From Solidesulfovibrio carbinolicus (GTDB lineage Bacteria; Desulfobacterota; Desulfovibrionia; Desulfovibrionales; Desulfovibrionaceae): 64,000 nt of DNA. The translations under genes were made by a program, and so were the position numbers. The notes beneath the pieces are model-generated. The model searched no databases. It saw nothing but the letters and a program-made list of their open reading frames with translations, and had not been told where the DNA came from. The DNA lies in contig NZ_CP026538.1 in the NCBI RefSeq assembly GCF_004135975.1, positions 4,428,501-4,492,500 of the forward strand. Direction: 5' to 3'. Below are positions 8,597-15,769 of the stretch, piece after piece (positions within the stretch are counted from its first letter, which is position 1; every line of letters starts with the position of its first letter).

Positions 8597-9699
8597 GCGC
8601 GCCGCTGTGGGACATCACGGCCCTGGCCTTGGACGCGGCCGTGGCCCAAACGCCCATGGCCGCCCGGGCCAGGGCCGCCCTGCCCGAGGCGGCCGTGACC
8701 GTGCTGGCCCCGGGCGATCCCCTGCCCCAGGCCCCGAACGGCGGCCGGGCGCTGCACGTCAAAGCCCACCCCGGCCGGTTCCTGCGCCCCTGCCCGGCCA
8801 CCCGCCATTACCGCTGCTGCGGCTACCAGATCATCCACATCGGCGAGAACTGCCCCATGGACTGCTCGTACTGCATCCTGCGGGCCTATTTCCGCGACCG
8901 CACGCTGACCGCCTTTGCCAACACCGAGGCCATGTTCGCCGAGTTGGGCCGGGTGTTTGGCCGCGACCCCAGCCGGCTGTTTCGCGTCGGCACCGGCCAG
9001 TTCGCCGACGCCCTGGCCCTGGAACCCATCACCGGCCACACCCGCGAACTCCTGGGCTTTCTGGCCGGCCATCCCAACGTCGTGCTGGAACTCAAGTCCA
9101 AGACCGCCGATCTCAGCTGGATGGAGGCCGACCCGGACCCGAAAACGGTGCTACCGTCCTGGTCGCTTAACGCCCCGGTGATCGTGGCCGCCCAGGAGCG
9201 CGACACGGCCTCGCTCGAAGCCCGGCTTGCGGCGGCCAGGGCCTGCGTGGGGGCCGGCTACCGGGTCTGCCTGCACTTCGACCCCATCTGCTGGTTCGAG
9301 GGCTGGGAGCGGGAGTACGCCACAACCGTGGACATGATTTTCGATTATCTCGCCCCGGACGACATCGCCTACATCAGCCTGGGGTCGTTTCGCTGCCTGC
9401 CCGAGCTGCCCGGGCGGCTTATGGCCGAGGGCCGGGAGCTGCCGCGCTACATGCTTGGCGAGTTCACCATCGGCCCGGACGGCAAGACGCGGCTGTTGCG
9501 GCCCCTTCGGGTGCGGCAATTGCGTTTCATGGCCCGTCGGCTGGCCGGACACGGCTTTTCGCAGGGGCTTTATTGCTGTATGGAGTCGGACGAGGTCTGG
9601 CGCGCCGCCTTGGGCCAGGCTCCCCGGGACCTTGGGGGGCTGGCCGCCCATCTGCTGTCGCGCGCCCACAACCCCGGAGGAACGCGGCCATGCTCGTAG
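8593..9699 (+). CDS. Spore photoproduct lyase-like radical SAM protein
   Basis: Product of 368 residues, GTG start overlapping the upstream stop. The 4Fe-4S/AdoMet motif is C87-x3-C91-x2-C94 (CPMDCSYC). It is preceded by CPATRHYRCCGYQIIH, which closely matches the region before the cluster motif in spore photoproduct lyase (CPGT.. Y.CCGY), and followed by the ILRAYF segment where SPL has ILQ.YF. A TIM-barrel length of about 280 residues follows. Known SPL reverses the spore-specific thymine dimer using a 5'-deoxyadenosyl radical. No sporulation gene is visible, so the substrate here may be another DNA or nucleotide lesion. Next gene overlaps by 10 bases. Confidence 0.85.
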   Translation: MSAPLWDITALALDAAVAQTPMAARARAALPEAAVTVLAPGDPLPQAPNGGRALHVKAHPGRFLRPCPATRHYRCCGYQIIHIGENCPMDCSYCILRAYFRDRTLTAFANTEAMFAELGRVFGRDPSRLFRVGTGQFADALALEPITGHTRELLGFLAGHPNVVLELKSKTADLSWMEADPDPKTVLPSWSLNAPVIVAAQERDTASLEARLAAARACVGAGYRVCLHFDPICWFEGWEREYATTVDMIFDYLAPDDIAYISLGSFRCLPELPGRLMAEGRELPRYMLGEFTIGPDGKTRLLRPLRVRQLRFMARRLAGHGFSQGLYCCMESDEVWRAALGQAPRDLGGLAAHLLSRAHNPGGTRPCS

Positions 9700-10175
9700 A
9701 CTACGCCGACACCCTGGACCGGCTGGAAAAGGCCCTGGGCCGCCACTTCGCCGACTCGCCGTCGATTTTAAACGTGCCGGGCGTGTCCGTGGCCCTGAAA
9801 ATCGACCCGTTTTACTATCTGGCCCTGCGGCCGGCCTTTTTCGAGCTGTTGGGCAAATGGGCGGCCGTGCCGCCGTCGCGGGTTGAAGAGACGCTCCTGC
9901 GCACGGGCAACATCGTGCTCGGGCCGGGCAAGGCGCGTTACGACAAGCCGATCAGCGTCTTCGAGGACGGCACGCGCACGGTGCTCAAGCTGCCGGCCGA
10001 TTTCGTGCCGGCCGAGTGGATCGACCGGGCCGTGACCATGTACGGCGGCGAGGCCGGGCCGTTGCCGGTCTCCGGGCTGCGTCTGGCCGAGGGGCAACGC
10101 GAGACGCTGGCCCGGCTTTTTGCCGGCAAGACCGAACTGGCCGCCCTGGCTTTCGCCGCGCCCTGGCAAAGTTGA
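9690..10175 (+). CDS. Conserved-looking protein of unknown function, third gene of the SPL-like operon
   Basis: Product of 161 residues. An ATG at 9690 lies 6 bases after a CCGGAGGAA ribosome binding site and overlaps the radical SAM gene by 10 bases; this start is preferred to the open frame further upstream. No signal peptide, membrane segment or cysteine motif is visible. The sequence is a mix of helices and strands (ILNVPGVSVALKIDPFYYLA near residue 25, then LGPGKARYDKPISVF). I do not recognise the family. Tight coupling to the ParB-like and SPL-like genes suggests a partner role. Confidence 0.75.
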   Translation: MLVDYADTLDRLEKALGRHFADSPSILNVPGVSVALKIDPFYYLALRPAFFELLGKWAAVPPSRVEETLLRTGNIVLGPGKARYDKPISVFEDGTRTVLKLPADFVPAEWIDRAVTMYGGEAGPLPVSGLRLAEGQRETLARLFAGKTELAALAFAAPWQS

Positions 10176-10264
10176 ACAACAGCCCCTTGCCTTGACACAA
10201 ATGGCCGTTGAGAGGCATGTGGGCAACATCGACTACAGATGGCCGCCGGCCATGGAGGGATATC

Positions 10265-10735
10265 GTGAAACGTCTGCTTGTCCTGTTGCCGCTTCTGTGC
10301 CTGCTTCTGGCGTCCTGTTCTTCCACCATGAATTTCTTCGGCTTTGGCGGCAAGGAGGACAAACCGCAGGAACCCACCATCGTCATGGTGGATTACGGCA
10401 TCTATCAAAACGGCGCGTTGTCCCTGGCCACCACCAGCGTGCCGCGCCAGCTCGGAGCCACCTTCGGCATGCGTTTCAAGACCCTCAAGCCCGAGGGCGG
10501 CGTCTCCAAGGTGAAGATCATCACCACCACGCCGGGCATCATCGATCCGGCCAAAAACGCCGTGGTCTTCACCACCGAGTCCGTGGAGACCATCGCCACG
10601 GGCAAGGAATACCACTGCACCTTCACCTTCCAGAAGGAATGGGAGATGGCCAGCGGCGACTGGACGCTGACGGCCATCGCCGAGGACGGCAGCCAGGTGA
10701 AAAAGACCTTCCAGGTCTTCAATCCCCAGCCCTAG
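10265..10735 (+). CDS. Small lipoprotein
   Basis: Product of 156 residues, starting at a GTG preceded by GGAGGGATATC. The N-terminus KRLLVLLPLLCLLLASCSS is a type II signal with lipobox LASC, so the mature protein is an acylated lipoprotein with Cys at about residue 17. The mature part looks like a beta sandwich (GAISF-like alternating strands, KVKIITTTPGIIDPAKNAVV, EYHCTFTFQKEWEMASGDWTLTA). It may bind or scaffold in the periplasm; the specific family is not recognised. A strong terminator follows directly. Confidence 0.85.
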   Translation: MKRLLVLLPLLCLLLASCSSTMNFFGFGGKEDKPQEPTIVMVDYGIYQNGALSLATTSVPRQLGATFGMRFKTLKPEGGVSKVKIITTTPGIIDPAKNAVVFTTESVETIATGKEYHCTFTFQKEWEMASGDWTLTAIAEDGSQVKKTFQVFNPQP

Positions 10736-10758
10736 GGCACATTTTTTCGCTGTTGTCA

Positions 10759-10793
10759 GCGCCCGGGACAAGGCCTGTCCCGGGCGCTTTTTT
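10759..10793 (+). terminator. Rho-independent terminator after the lipoprotein gene
   Basis: Arms GCGCCCGGGACA (10759-10770) and TGTCCCGGGCGC (10776-10787) are perfect 12-base complements with a 5-base loop, followed by six T residues (10788-10793). Confidence 0.95.
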
Positions 10794-10816
10794 ATTGGCG
10801 TGCTTGTGGCGAACCC

Positions 10817-10845
10817 TTGCCAGCCAATCGATATCCAGATATAGA
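10817..10845 (+). promoter_or_regulatory. Sigma-70-type promoter for the small ORF at 10890
   Basis: TTGCCA (10817-10822) and TATAGA (10840-10845) are separated by 17 bases; an alternative -10 is TAGAAT (10842-10847). Transcription would begin near 10852, inside or just before the left arm of the inverted repeat that spans the start codon. Confidence 0.55.
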
Positions 10846-10904
10846 ATAGGAGTGTCAATAATCAACCTGTAACAAAAAGGATGGTTACCATGGGACACTC
10901 CTAT
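10846..10904 (+). promoter_or_regulatory. Inverted repeat bracketing the ribosome binding site and start codon
   Basis: ATAGGAGTGTC (10846-10856) and GACACTCCTAT (10894-10904) are perfect 11-base complements. The 37-base interval holds the AAAAAGGA ribosome binding site and the ATG at 10890; the right arm is codons 2 to 5 of the ORF. It could be an operator or an RNA hairpin controlling translation. Confidence 0.55.
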
Positions 10905-11195
10905 GCCGGCACAATGACAATCGAGGGCGGGGCCACGCTGTCGTACATTTCCGTTGACGGCAAAAGCGTTGTCGTTGCGGCGACCGTCGGGGGAGTCTTG
11001 CAAGGAGCAGCGACGCTTGATGCTGCCAATGCCAGCGCGAAACTCTGCAACCAGGGCATGCCGGGGTCTGGGGTCCCCTCTGTCGAAGTGGTGTTTGCGT
11101 TAGCGGCGCAGGTGACGTTGAGTTGGACGTTAAGCTGGGCAGGGATGCCCAGCGGCTCGACAAGCAGCGGCATCTTGGCCGGTTGGCCCGTTTAA
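10890..11195 (+). CDS. Small protein of unknown function, 101 residues
   Basis: ATG at 10890 with AAGGA eight bases upstream; an ATG at 10881 in the same frame is too close to that site. The sequence (MGHSYAGTMTIEGG, ISVDGKSVVVAATVGG) is rich in Gly, Ala, Val and Ser and predicted to be mostly beta. It has no signal peptide; a single Cys. Codon use is less G+C-biased at third positions than its neighbours. It has its own promoter-like sequence and sits at the left edge of a gene-poor tract, so it may be acquired DNA. It could still be a chance ORF; the promoter, ribosome site and inverted repeat argue for a real gene. Confidence 0.5.
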   Translation: MGHSYAGTMTIEGGATLSYISVDGKSVVVAATVGGVLQGAATLDAANASAKLCNQGMPGSGVPSVEVVFALAAQVTLSWTLSWAGMPSGSTSSGILAGWPV

Positions 11196-11281
11196 CAACA
11201 ACAGCGGGCGTCTTTTTGGGGGCAGCCTGGCGGCTTGGTGAAAAGCTGCTTCCGGTTTGCTGGTCATGCTCCCGCACTACT

Positions 11282-11323
11282 GCCGCCACCCTGTCCGGGG
11301 CAGACCCTGAGCAGGGTGGCGGC
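11282..11323. repeat. 12-base inverted repeat
   Basis: GCCGCCACCCTG (11282-11293) and CAGGGTGGCGGC (11312-11323) are perfect complements with an 18-base loop. No T-tract follows on either strand, so it is not a classic terminator. Confidence 0.6.
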
Positions 11324-11651
11324 GCGCGCTGGGACAGCGACGCAGCGGCCACACCCCACTCCGGCTGAATAAAGCCCTGTCTTCGCTCCAAAGCAGCCGC
11401 AGCGACGCCTGCGTCTCATGCCGCCCCAGAATCGCTTGGGCACGCCTCCCCCGATCTTCATGCGACGCCTCCCGGCCGGCAGATGCGTACCGCCCAGGTG
11501 GCGTCCGAGGAAACCCACGGCCAATCCATTGCGCCTCAGGCCTGGGACCGTGCGGCCCTGCATCCGGCCCAAGGCGAGACGGGCGAGCATCATTTTGTGC
11601 AAATATTGCCTTACCAACTAAAATCACAGCAGAAAATAACGACCATCGTTT

Positions 11652-11832
11652 GTTCGCCGGCTGTTCTCTTCTTGTTCTTTGGCCGTTCTTACGTTTCCTT
11701 TCGCTGTTCGTACGGTGTTCGTATATCGAGGTCTCGCTGTTCCTTGGACGTTTCTTCGCCGTGCCTTGCTGTGCCTTTTCGGCGTGCCCGGGCGCGACAT
11801 CCGGCCGTTCCGGGCGACCAATCCTTCGGTTC
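11652..11832. repeat. Helically phased GTTC repeat array
   Basis: GTTC occurs with its G at 11652, 11663, 11674, 11685, 11706, 11717, 11739, 11807 and 11829. Successive spacings are 11, 11, 11, 21, 11, 22, 68 and 22, close to whole or double turns of B-DNA except the 68. GTTTC at 11750 also falls in phase. A spacing of 11 is not a multiple of three, so it is not a coding repeat. Confidence 0.6.
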
Positions 11833-11941
11833 CAAGCCGGCCCGAGGGCGGCTTGAGCCAATACGGCAAGCCGCCGGAAACGACGACAGCGCCGCCCAAC
11901 TGTGCTTATCAACATTACTTACTTGAAATCATTTTCAAAAA

Positions 11942-11962
11942 AACGAACACAACTTGTTCGTT
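11942..11962. promoter_or_regulatory. Operator-like palindrome AACGAACA-N5-TGTTCGTT
   Basis: Arms AACGAACA (11942-11949) and TGTTCGTT (11955-11962) are perfect complements with a 5-base centre. The core is GAAC-N7-GTTC, the form of the LexA box described in alpha-proteobacteria; whether LexA of this organism binds it is not known. No obvious gene starts directly downstream. Confidence 0.45.
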
Positions 11963-12320
11963 GCGTGTGCGCGCCGGTTCCTTGCCGGGCTTGGCCTGTG
12001 CCTATCCCGGGCGCGGCTGTGCCTAACCGGCCCCGAACGGTTCGTTTTGGGACGGTTTATGTTCCTCAGCCGTGTCTGGTTGTTCCTTTTGGCTGGAAAC
12101 GCCGACACGGCCGGGAGATTGGGGAATGTGGACGGGGAATGCGGACAAGGGACGCGACGCAACCCAACGTTGCGCCCCAAGGGTGGCGACGGCGCGGGCA
12201 AGGCCCTGCTCCGGCCGCATCCAAAAATCCAAGGGGGAGGCTGGCCGGGAGCGTCGAGTCAGCCGGCCGGCCAGGCGCGGCCGTTCTCCGGGCAGCCGCC
12301 GCCGCCGGCGGCGAAGACGG

Positions 12321-12596
12321 CTATTTGGCCCGCAGCAGCTCCCAGTCTATGGCCAGCACCGCCGCGATCTTTTTAAGCGTCGCCCCGCGCGGCCGGCTTT
12401 TTTTGGCCTCCATCTGGGTCACGGCGGCCGGGGAAATGGCCAGCCGGCGGCCAAGTTCCTCCCGGGTCACGCCCAGGTGCTCCCGCCAGGCCCGGATGGG
12501 CGAATAGCCTTCCTCCACCAGCCAGGCCACTTCGCGCGGCAAAGGCTTGGGGCCGTCAGCGGCATCGTTTTCCGTCGTGTCGTTGTCCGCCATCAT
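12321..12596 (-). CDS. XRE-family helix-turn-helix protein
   Basis: Product of 91 residues, starting at the first of two adjacent ATG codons (12596). The C-terminal two thirds is a Cro/CI-type HTH: HLGVTREELGRRLAISPAAVTQMEAKKSRP, then LKKIAAVLAIDWELL. The N-terminus is acidic (ADNDTTENDAADG). A segment before the HTH (LPREVAWLVEEGYSPIRAWREHLG) is typical of small antitoxin-like regulators. No toxin-like gene lies upstream or downstream, so it is an orphan regulator or antitoxin remnant. The upstream neighbour on the same strand is separated by a terminator. Confidence 0.85.
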   Translation of the reverse strand: MMADNDTTENDAADGPKPLPREVAWLVEEGYSPIRAWREHLGVTREELGRRLAISPAAVTQMEAKKSRPRGATLKKIAAVLAIDWELLRAK

Positions 12597-12635
12597 GTCT
12601 CCTCCTGCCCGCCGCCCAGGGCGCGACGCAGCACA

Positions 12636-12663
12636 AAAAAAGCCGCCCGCGTCGCGGACGGCC
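12636..12663 (-). terminator. Terminator of the membrane-anchored unknown gene
   Basis: Read on the minus strand, GCCGTCCGCG and CGCGGGCGGC pair (one G-T) and are followed by seven T residues (12642-12636). It lies 23 bases after the stop at 12686 and separates that gene from the HTH gene. Confidence 0.85.
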
Positions 12664-12685
12664 CAAAACGTTCGCGTGCCTTCGG

Positions 12686-13546
12686 CTACTCCGGCCTGGC
12701 CCAGGCCGCCGCCACGAAGGGAGCCAGTGTGTCGCCGTCCTGACGGTAGAGATCCAGGGCGTCGCCCTCGGGACCCGACCAGCGCACGGCCAGCTCCCGC
12801 CCGGATGCGCTCACAAAGGCGAAAAGCGGTCGGTAGCTCTCGGGCGAAAACTCGCCGCCATCGCCAGCCTGCCACGTGCCGCCGGCCTCGGCCGTCCCGG
12901 CATGGTCCAGGTAGACCGTGGGCGCGCCGGGCATGGACCAACTCAGGGTCACCAGCTCGTCGCGGCCATGGGGCGCAAACCGGGCCAGGGACAGCCGGCC
13001 GCCGTCGGAAAGCGTGCCGATCTCCCGGCACCAGGCCACCTCGCGCCCGGTCCGGTCAGCCATTTCGCGCCGCACGGCCGGGGAACAGGGGACCTCCCCG
13101 GCGGCCGGGGTCACGGCCAGGACCTGCCGCTCGGCCAGGAAATCCTCGGTGGCCACCAGCACGTGGTCGCCCGGGCCAAAGGCCTGGCTGGCCGCGAAGA
13201 CCGCGCCCGACTCTTCGGCGAAACGCTGGGACGACGCCCCGGAGTCCAGCTCGCTGCGCTGGGAACCGGCATAGGCCAGATCGACCACCCGCCCCGGGGC
13301 GGCCACGGCCTTGCGAAAGCCCTTCATGCCCCGGGCCAGGCCCGGCTCCACCGGAACGAGCACCTGCCGGCCCGGCTGGTCGGCAAAGCCGAAGGCGCTG
13401 CCCGAAAGCACCTGGTTGGCTCCCGGGTCGTCTTCCCGGTAGTTGGCCTGGGCAAGGGCCATCATGGACAAGAGCAACACCAACACCGTAACGCCGCACG
13501 CGGCCCGCCAGGGCAATTCCCGGTCAGGCTTCGCCGACTCGCTCAT
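12686..13546 (-). CDS. Membrane-anchored periplasmic protein of unknown function
   Basis: Product of 286 residues. One N-terminal membrane helix (about residues 15-33, ACGVTVLVLLLSMMALAQA) precedes a soluble periplasmic region. That region contains three isolated Cys residues (VPCSP, AWCRE and none paired in CxxC form). The start ATG at 13546 has GGGAGAA upstream. No family motif is recognised. The opposite strand has a long open frame, but only this strand shows a coherent anchor, ribosome site and terminator. A perfect palindrome lies 100-127 bases upstream of its start and matches one upstream of the EAL-HDOD gene. Confidence 0.75.
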   Translation of the reverse strand: MSESAKPDRELPWRAACGVTVLVLLLSMMALAQANYREDDPGANQVLSGSAFGFADQPGRQVLVPVEPGLARGMKGFRKAVAAPGRVVDLAYAGSQRSELDSGASSQRFAEESGAVFAASQAFGPGDHVLVATEDFLAERQVLAVTPAAGEVPCSPAVRREMADRTGREVAWCREIGTLSDGGRLSLARFAPHGRDELVTLSWSMPGAPTVYLDHAGTAEAGGTWQAGDGGEFSPESYRPLFAFVSASGRELAVRWSGPEGDALDLYRQDGDTLAPFVAAAWARPE

Positions 13547-13645
13547 GCAATAATTCTCCCGCGCTTGTTCACAACTCTAGGCCGAGGGTCTCGTCCCCGA
13601 AAACGCCTGGGCGTCTCGTGGGCTGCCAACAAAACCATTGATTTT

Positions 13646-13673
13646 CTTACAAAATACGTTCGTATTTTGTAAG
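13646..13673. promoter_or_regulatory. Perfect 28-base palindrome containing AAAATAC-N4-GTATTTT
   Basis: Arms CTTACAAAATACG (13646-13658) and CGTATTTTGTAAG (13661-13673) are perfect complements around TT. It sits 100-127 bases upstream of the membrane-anchored gene and 11 bases after the LysR stop. No T-run follows on either strand, so an operator is more likely than a terminator. A closely similar palindrome occurs at 52473-52498. Confidence 0.65.
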
Positions 13674-13683
13674 GGGCTGAGCC

Positions 13684-14583
13684 TTAACGTTTCCGGGCCG
13701 GCAGTCCCCAGACCTCGGCCACGGCTTGGGCCACCGCTTCGATGCACCGGTCCGCCGCCCGTTCCCGGCGGTGGACCAGGGCCAGTCCCAAGGCCATGCC
13801 TTCCCATGGCCACACGCAGGCCTCGCCGGCCGCCGCCGCCTCCAGGGCGTCGTCGCGGCGCAGCAAGGTCAGTCCGACGCCGGCCGCGACCAACGTGCGC
13901 AGCGTGGCGTCGTTGTCGCCCACCATCACCTTGTTGATGGGCAGTCCCCGGCGTGAAAACGAGGATTCGAGCAGATACTGAAACGGACAGCGCTCGGAAA
14001 ACCACACCCAGGGCAGACCGGCCAGTTCGTCCCAATCGGCCCGGCGCACCCGCTCGGACCAGGAGGTCGGCCCCACCACGGCCATGGGCACCTCTTCCAG
14101 AGGGGTCACCGCCACCTCGTGCCCGGCCTCGATGATGTTGTCGTAGACGAAACCGATGTCGAGCCGGCCCAGGCGCACGTTGTCCAGGATGCGCGGCGAA
14201 CTGGAATTGACCAGATGCAGCTCCACCCCGGGATGCCGCCGGGTCATGACGGCCAGGATTTCCGGCACATGCAGGCGCGCGGCTTCGTTATTAAGCCCCA
14301 GCCGCACCACGCCCGTCACGTCCTGGCGCAAGGCTCCGGCCCGCCGCCGCACGGCGTCCAGGCCGCGCAGGGCCTCCCGGGCCTCTTCCAGAAGCGCCCG
14401 GCCCTCGGCCGTCAGGCGCATGCCCTTGGGCGTGCGCGAAAAAAGCGCCACCCCGAGCTCCTCTTCCAGACCCCGGATATGGGCGCTGACCGCCGGCAGG
14501 CTGGCGTTTAACCGCTCGGCCGCCCGGGTGAGATGCTCCTCCTCGGCCACGGCCACGAAGGTGCGCAGGTGATAGTATTCCAC
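13684..14583 (-). CDS. LysR-family transcriptional regulator
   Basis: Product of 299 residues beginning at a GTG (14583) preceded by GGGAGGGGCGTT. The N-terminal winged HTH is standard for LysR (YYHLRTFVAVAEEEHLTRAA, LPAVSAHIRGLEEELGVALF). The effector domain runs from about residue 90 (GVVRLGLNNEAARLHVPEIL) to the end. The upstream in-frame extension is Arg-rich and not LysR-like. It is divergent from a small exported Cys-containing protein (14761), with 177 bases between them, the classic LysR arrangement; that gene is the best candidate target. Effector unknown. Confidence 0.92.
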   Translation of the reverse strand: MEYYHLRTFVAVAEEEHLTRAAERLNASLPAVSAHIRGLEEELGVALFSRTPKGMRLTAEGRALLEEAREALRGLDAVRRRAGALRQDVTGVVRLGLNNEAARLHVPEILAVMTRRHPGVELHLVNSSSPRILDNVRLGRLDIGFVYDNIIEAGHEVAVTPLEEVPMAVVGPTSWSERVRRADWDELAGLPWVWFSERCPFQYLLESSFSRRGLPINKVMVGDNDATLRTLVAAGVGLTLLRRDDALEAAAAGEACVWPWEGMALGLALVHRRERAADRCIEAVAQAVAEVWGLPARKR

Positions 14584-14760
14584 AACGCCCCTCCCGGCGT
14601 CGCGCGTCTTCGGCCAAGCCGAAGCACCGCTTCGGACATTGCGATTGGATCGCGACCGGCGCGGCGGGCTACGGTCCGACCGAAGCCCCACTGGGGCCTA
14701 TGGCACAGCCCGCCCCTGTCGTAAAGGCCGGGCCGGGCGTTACGGATGGAGGAAAAAACA

Positions 14761-15057
14761 ATGTCCAATGTCAAGAAAATCGTCGTCGCCAGCCTGGCCG
14801 CCGCCGCGCTTTTCGCGCTGTTTGTCCTGGATCGGCCCTCGGCGGGGCCGGCCGCTCCCGCCCCACGAGGGGTCGCCGCGCCGGCCCGGGCCGATCTGGC
14901 CGAGGCGGTCTTTTCCATGGTGCTGGCCCGGGCCGGCGAGGAAGGCGTACCCCTGTCCCAACCGCCCAGCCTGTGCCAGGCCTGCGTGGCCGCCCACCTG
15001 GGGCTGGACAAAGCCGACGTGCGCGAGCGCTGCGCCCGGGCCTGCTCGCTGCAATGA
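14761..15057 (+). CDS. Small exported Cys-motif protein
   Basis: Product of 98 residues. ATG at 14761 follows a GGAGG site (14748-14752); an in-frame ATG at 14746 lies on top of that site and is rejected. Residues 5-23 (KKIVVASLAAAALFALFVL) form a signal anchor or uncleaved signal. The C-terminus has CxxC-x17-CxxxC (SLCQACVAAHLG ... RCARACSLQ), suited to metal binding or disulfides. It is divergent from a LysR gene and followed by a convergent PEBP gene. No family is recognised. Confidence 0.75.
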   Translation: MSNVKKIVVASLAAAALFALFVLDRPSAGPAAPAPRGVAAPARADLAEAVFSMVLARAGEEGVPLSQPPSLCQACVAAHLGLDKADVRERCARACSLQ

Positions 15058-15125
15058 AATCGGAGGCGGATGCCGCGACGGGGACGGACAAGCGGGCCAT
15101 GGGCCAAGATCGCTTGGCCCGGACC

Positions 15126-15593
15126 TTACTCCCGGCCGTAGCGGCCAATGAGGGTGGCCGAGGCCAGGATGTGGCCCTTGGCGGCGCGCAGGAGATCTTT
15201 CTTGGCGGCCCCGGGCGGCAGATCCAGGACGGCGTCCAGGGCGTAGAGGGTGAAAACGTAGCGGTGGATGCCCGACGGCGGACGGGGTCCGGCGTAGCCG
15301 AGGCGTCCCCAGCCGTTGAGCCCGGACAGGCTGCCGTCGGCGTGGCGGGGCACGGCCGGCAGGCCCTCGGGCAGGCCCGGGGTGGCCGGGGAAAGATTGT
15401 AGAGCACGAAGTGGTCGAACACGCCGGAGACGGCGTCGGGATCGTCGCACACCAGCGCCAGGCTGGCCGCGCCGGCCGGGACGCCGGCAAACAGCAGCGG
15501 CGGCGACAGGTCCGCCCCGGCGGCGGCGTAACGGTCGGGAATCCGGCCCATATGGACAAAGGCCGGCGAGGCGAGCGTCAGCGTCTGGGGCAT
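15126..15593 (-). CDS. YbhB/YbcL family PEBP-like protein
   Basis: Product of 155 residues, the full usual length. Signature segments are LSPPLLFAGVPAGAASLALVCDDPDA, the VFDHFVLYNL run and GPRPPSGIHRYVFTLYALD, all conserved in bacterial phosphatidylethanolamine-binding-protein homologues. No signal peptide is visible, so it should be cytoplasmic. Physiological role of these proteins is poorly defined; they bind small anionic ligands. It is convergent with the Cys-motif gene and monocistronic. Confidence 0.92.
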   Translation of the reverse strand: MPQTLTLASPAFVHMGRIPDRYAAAGADLSPPLLFAGVPAGAASLALVCDDPDAVSGVFDHFVLYNLSPATPGLPEGLPAVPRHADGSLSGLNGWGRLGYAGPRPPSGIHRYVFTLYALDAVLDLPPGAAKKDLLRAAKGHILASATLIGRYGRE

Positions 15594-15722
15594 CGGCGCT
15601 CCTTGGACGCGTCTGGCGCGTCCCCGAGAAGTCTCTCATGCTTCACAAGCAACACCTTGTTAGCACGTTTTCCCGAAGACTACGCCTCTATTTTTTGAGA
15701 GGCCAAAGACGCGGCATGCCAA

Positions 15723-15756
15723 GGCGGCCGGCCGGGCACTCACCCGGCCGGCCGCC
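15723..15756 (-). terminator. Strong hairpin after the aldolase gene
   Basis: GGCGGCCGGCCGGG (15723-15736) and CCCGGCCGGCCGCC (15743-15756) are perfect 14-base complements with a 6-base loop, 14 bases beyond the aldolase stop. Only TTGG follows on the minus strand, so termination efficiency is uncertain. Confidence 0.6.
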
Positions 15757-15769
15757 GCAAAAAGCACGT

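Larger units (their letters stand above)
11196..12320. other. Gene-poor tract of about 1.1 kb
   Basis: No reading frame here has a convincing start, family motif or normal codon use; the open frames on both strands are Arg/Pro-rich or hydrophobic shadows. The tract contains a 12-base inverted repeat near 11282-11323, a phased GTTC array (11652-11832) and a GAAC-N7-GTTC palindrome (11942-11962). Base composition between about 11570 and 11730 is less G+C-rich than the surroundings. It may be decayed acquired DNA or a regulatory/structural region. Confidence 0.6.

Noticed and set aside
10811-10826. Sigma-54 promoter candidate CTGGCAAGGGTTCGCC on the minus strand
   Set aside because: The GG to GC spacing is one base short and no minus-strand gene lies downstream.
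11277-11915. Possible 212-residue minus-strand protein in the gene-poor tract
   Set aside because: Arg-rich, no ribosome site, no domain, and it crosses the phased GTTC array.
12902-13672. 256-codon plus-strand frame opposite the membrane-anchored unknown
   Set aside because: His/Gly/Arg-rich shadow; the minus strand has a membrane anchor, ribosome site and terminator.
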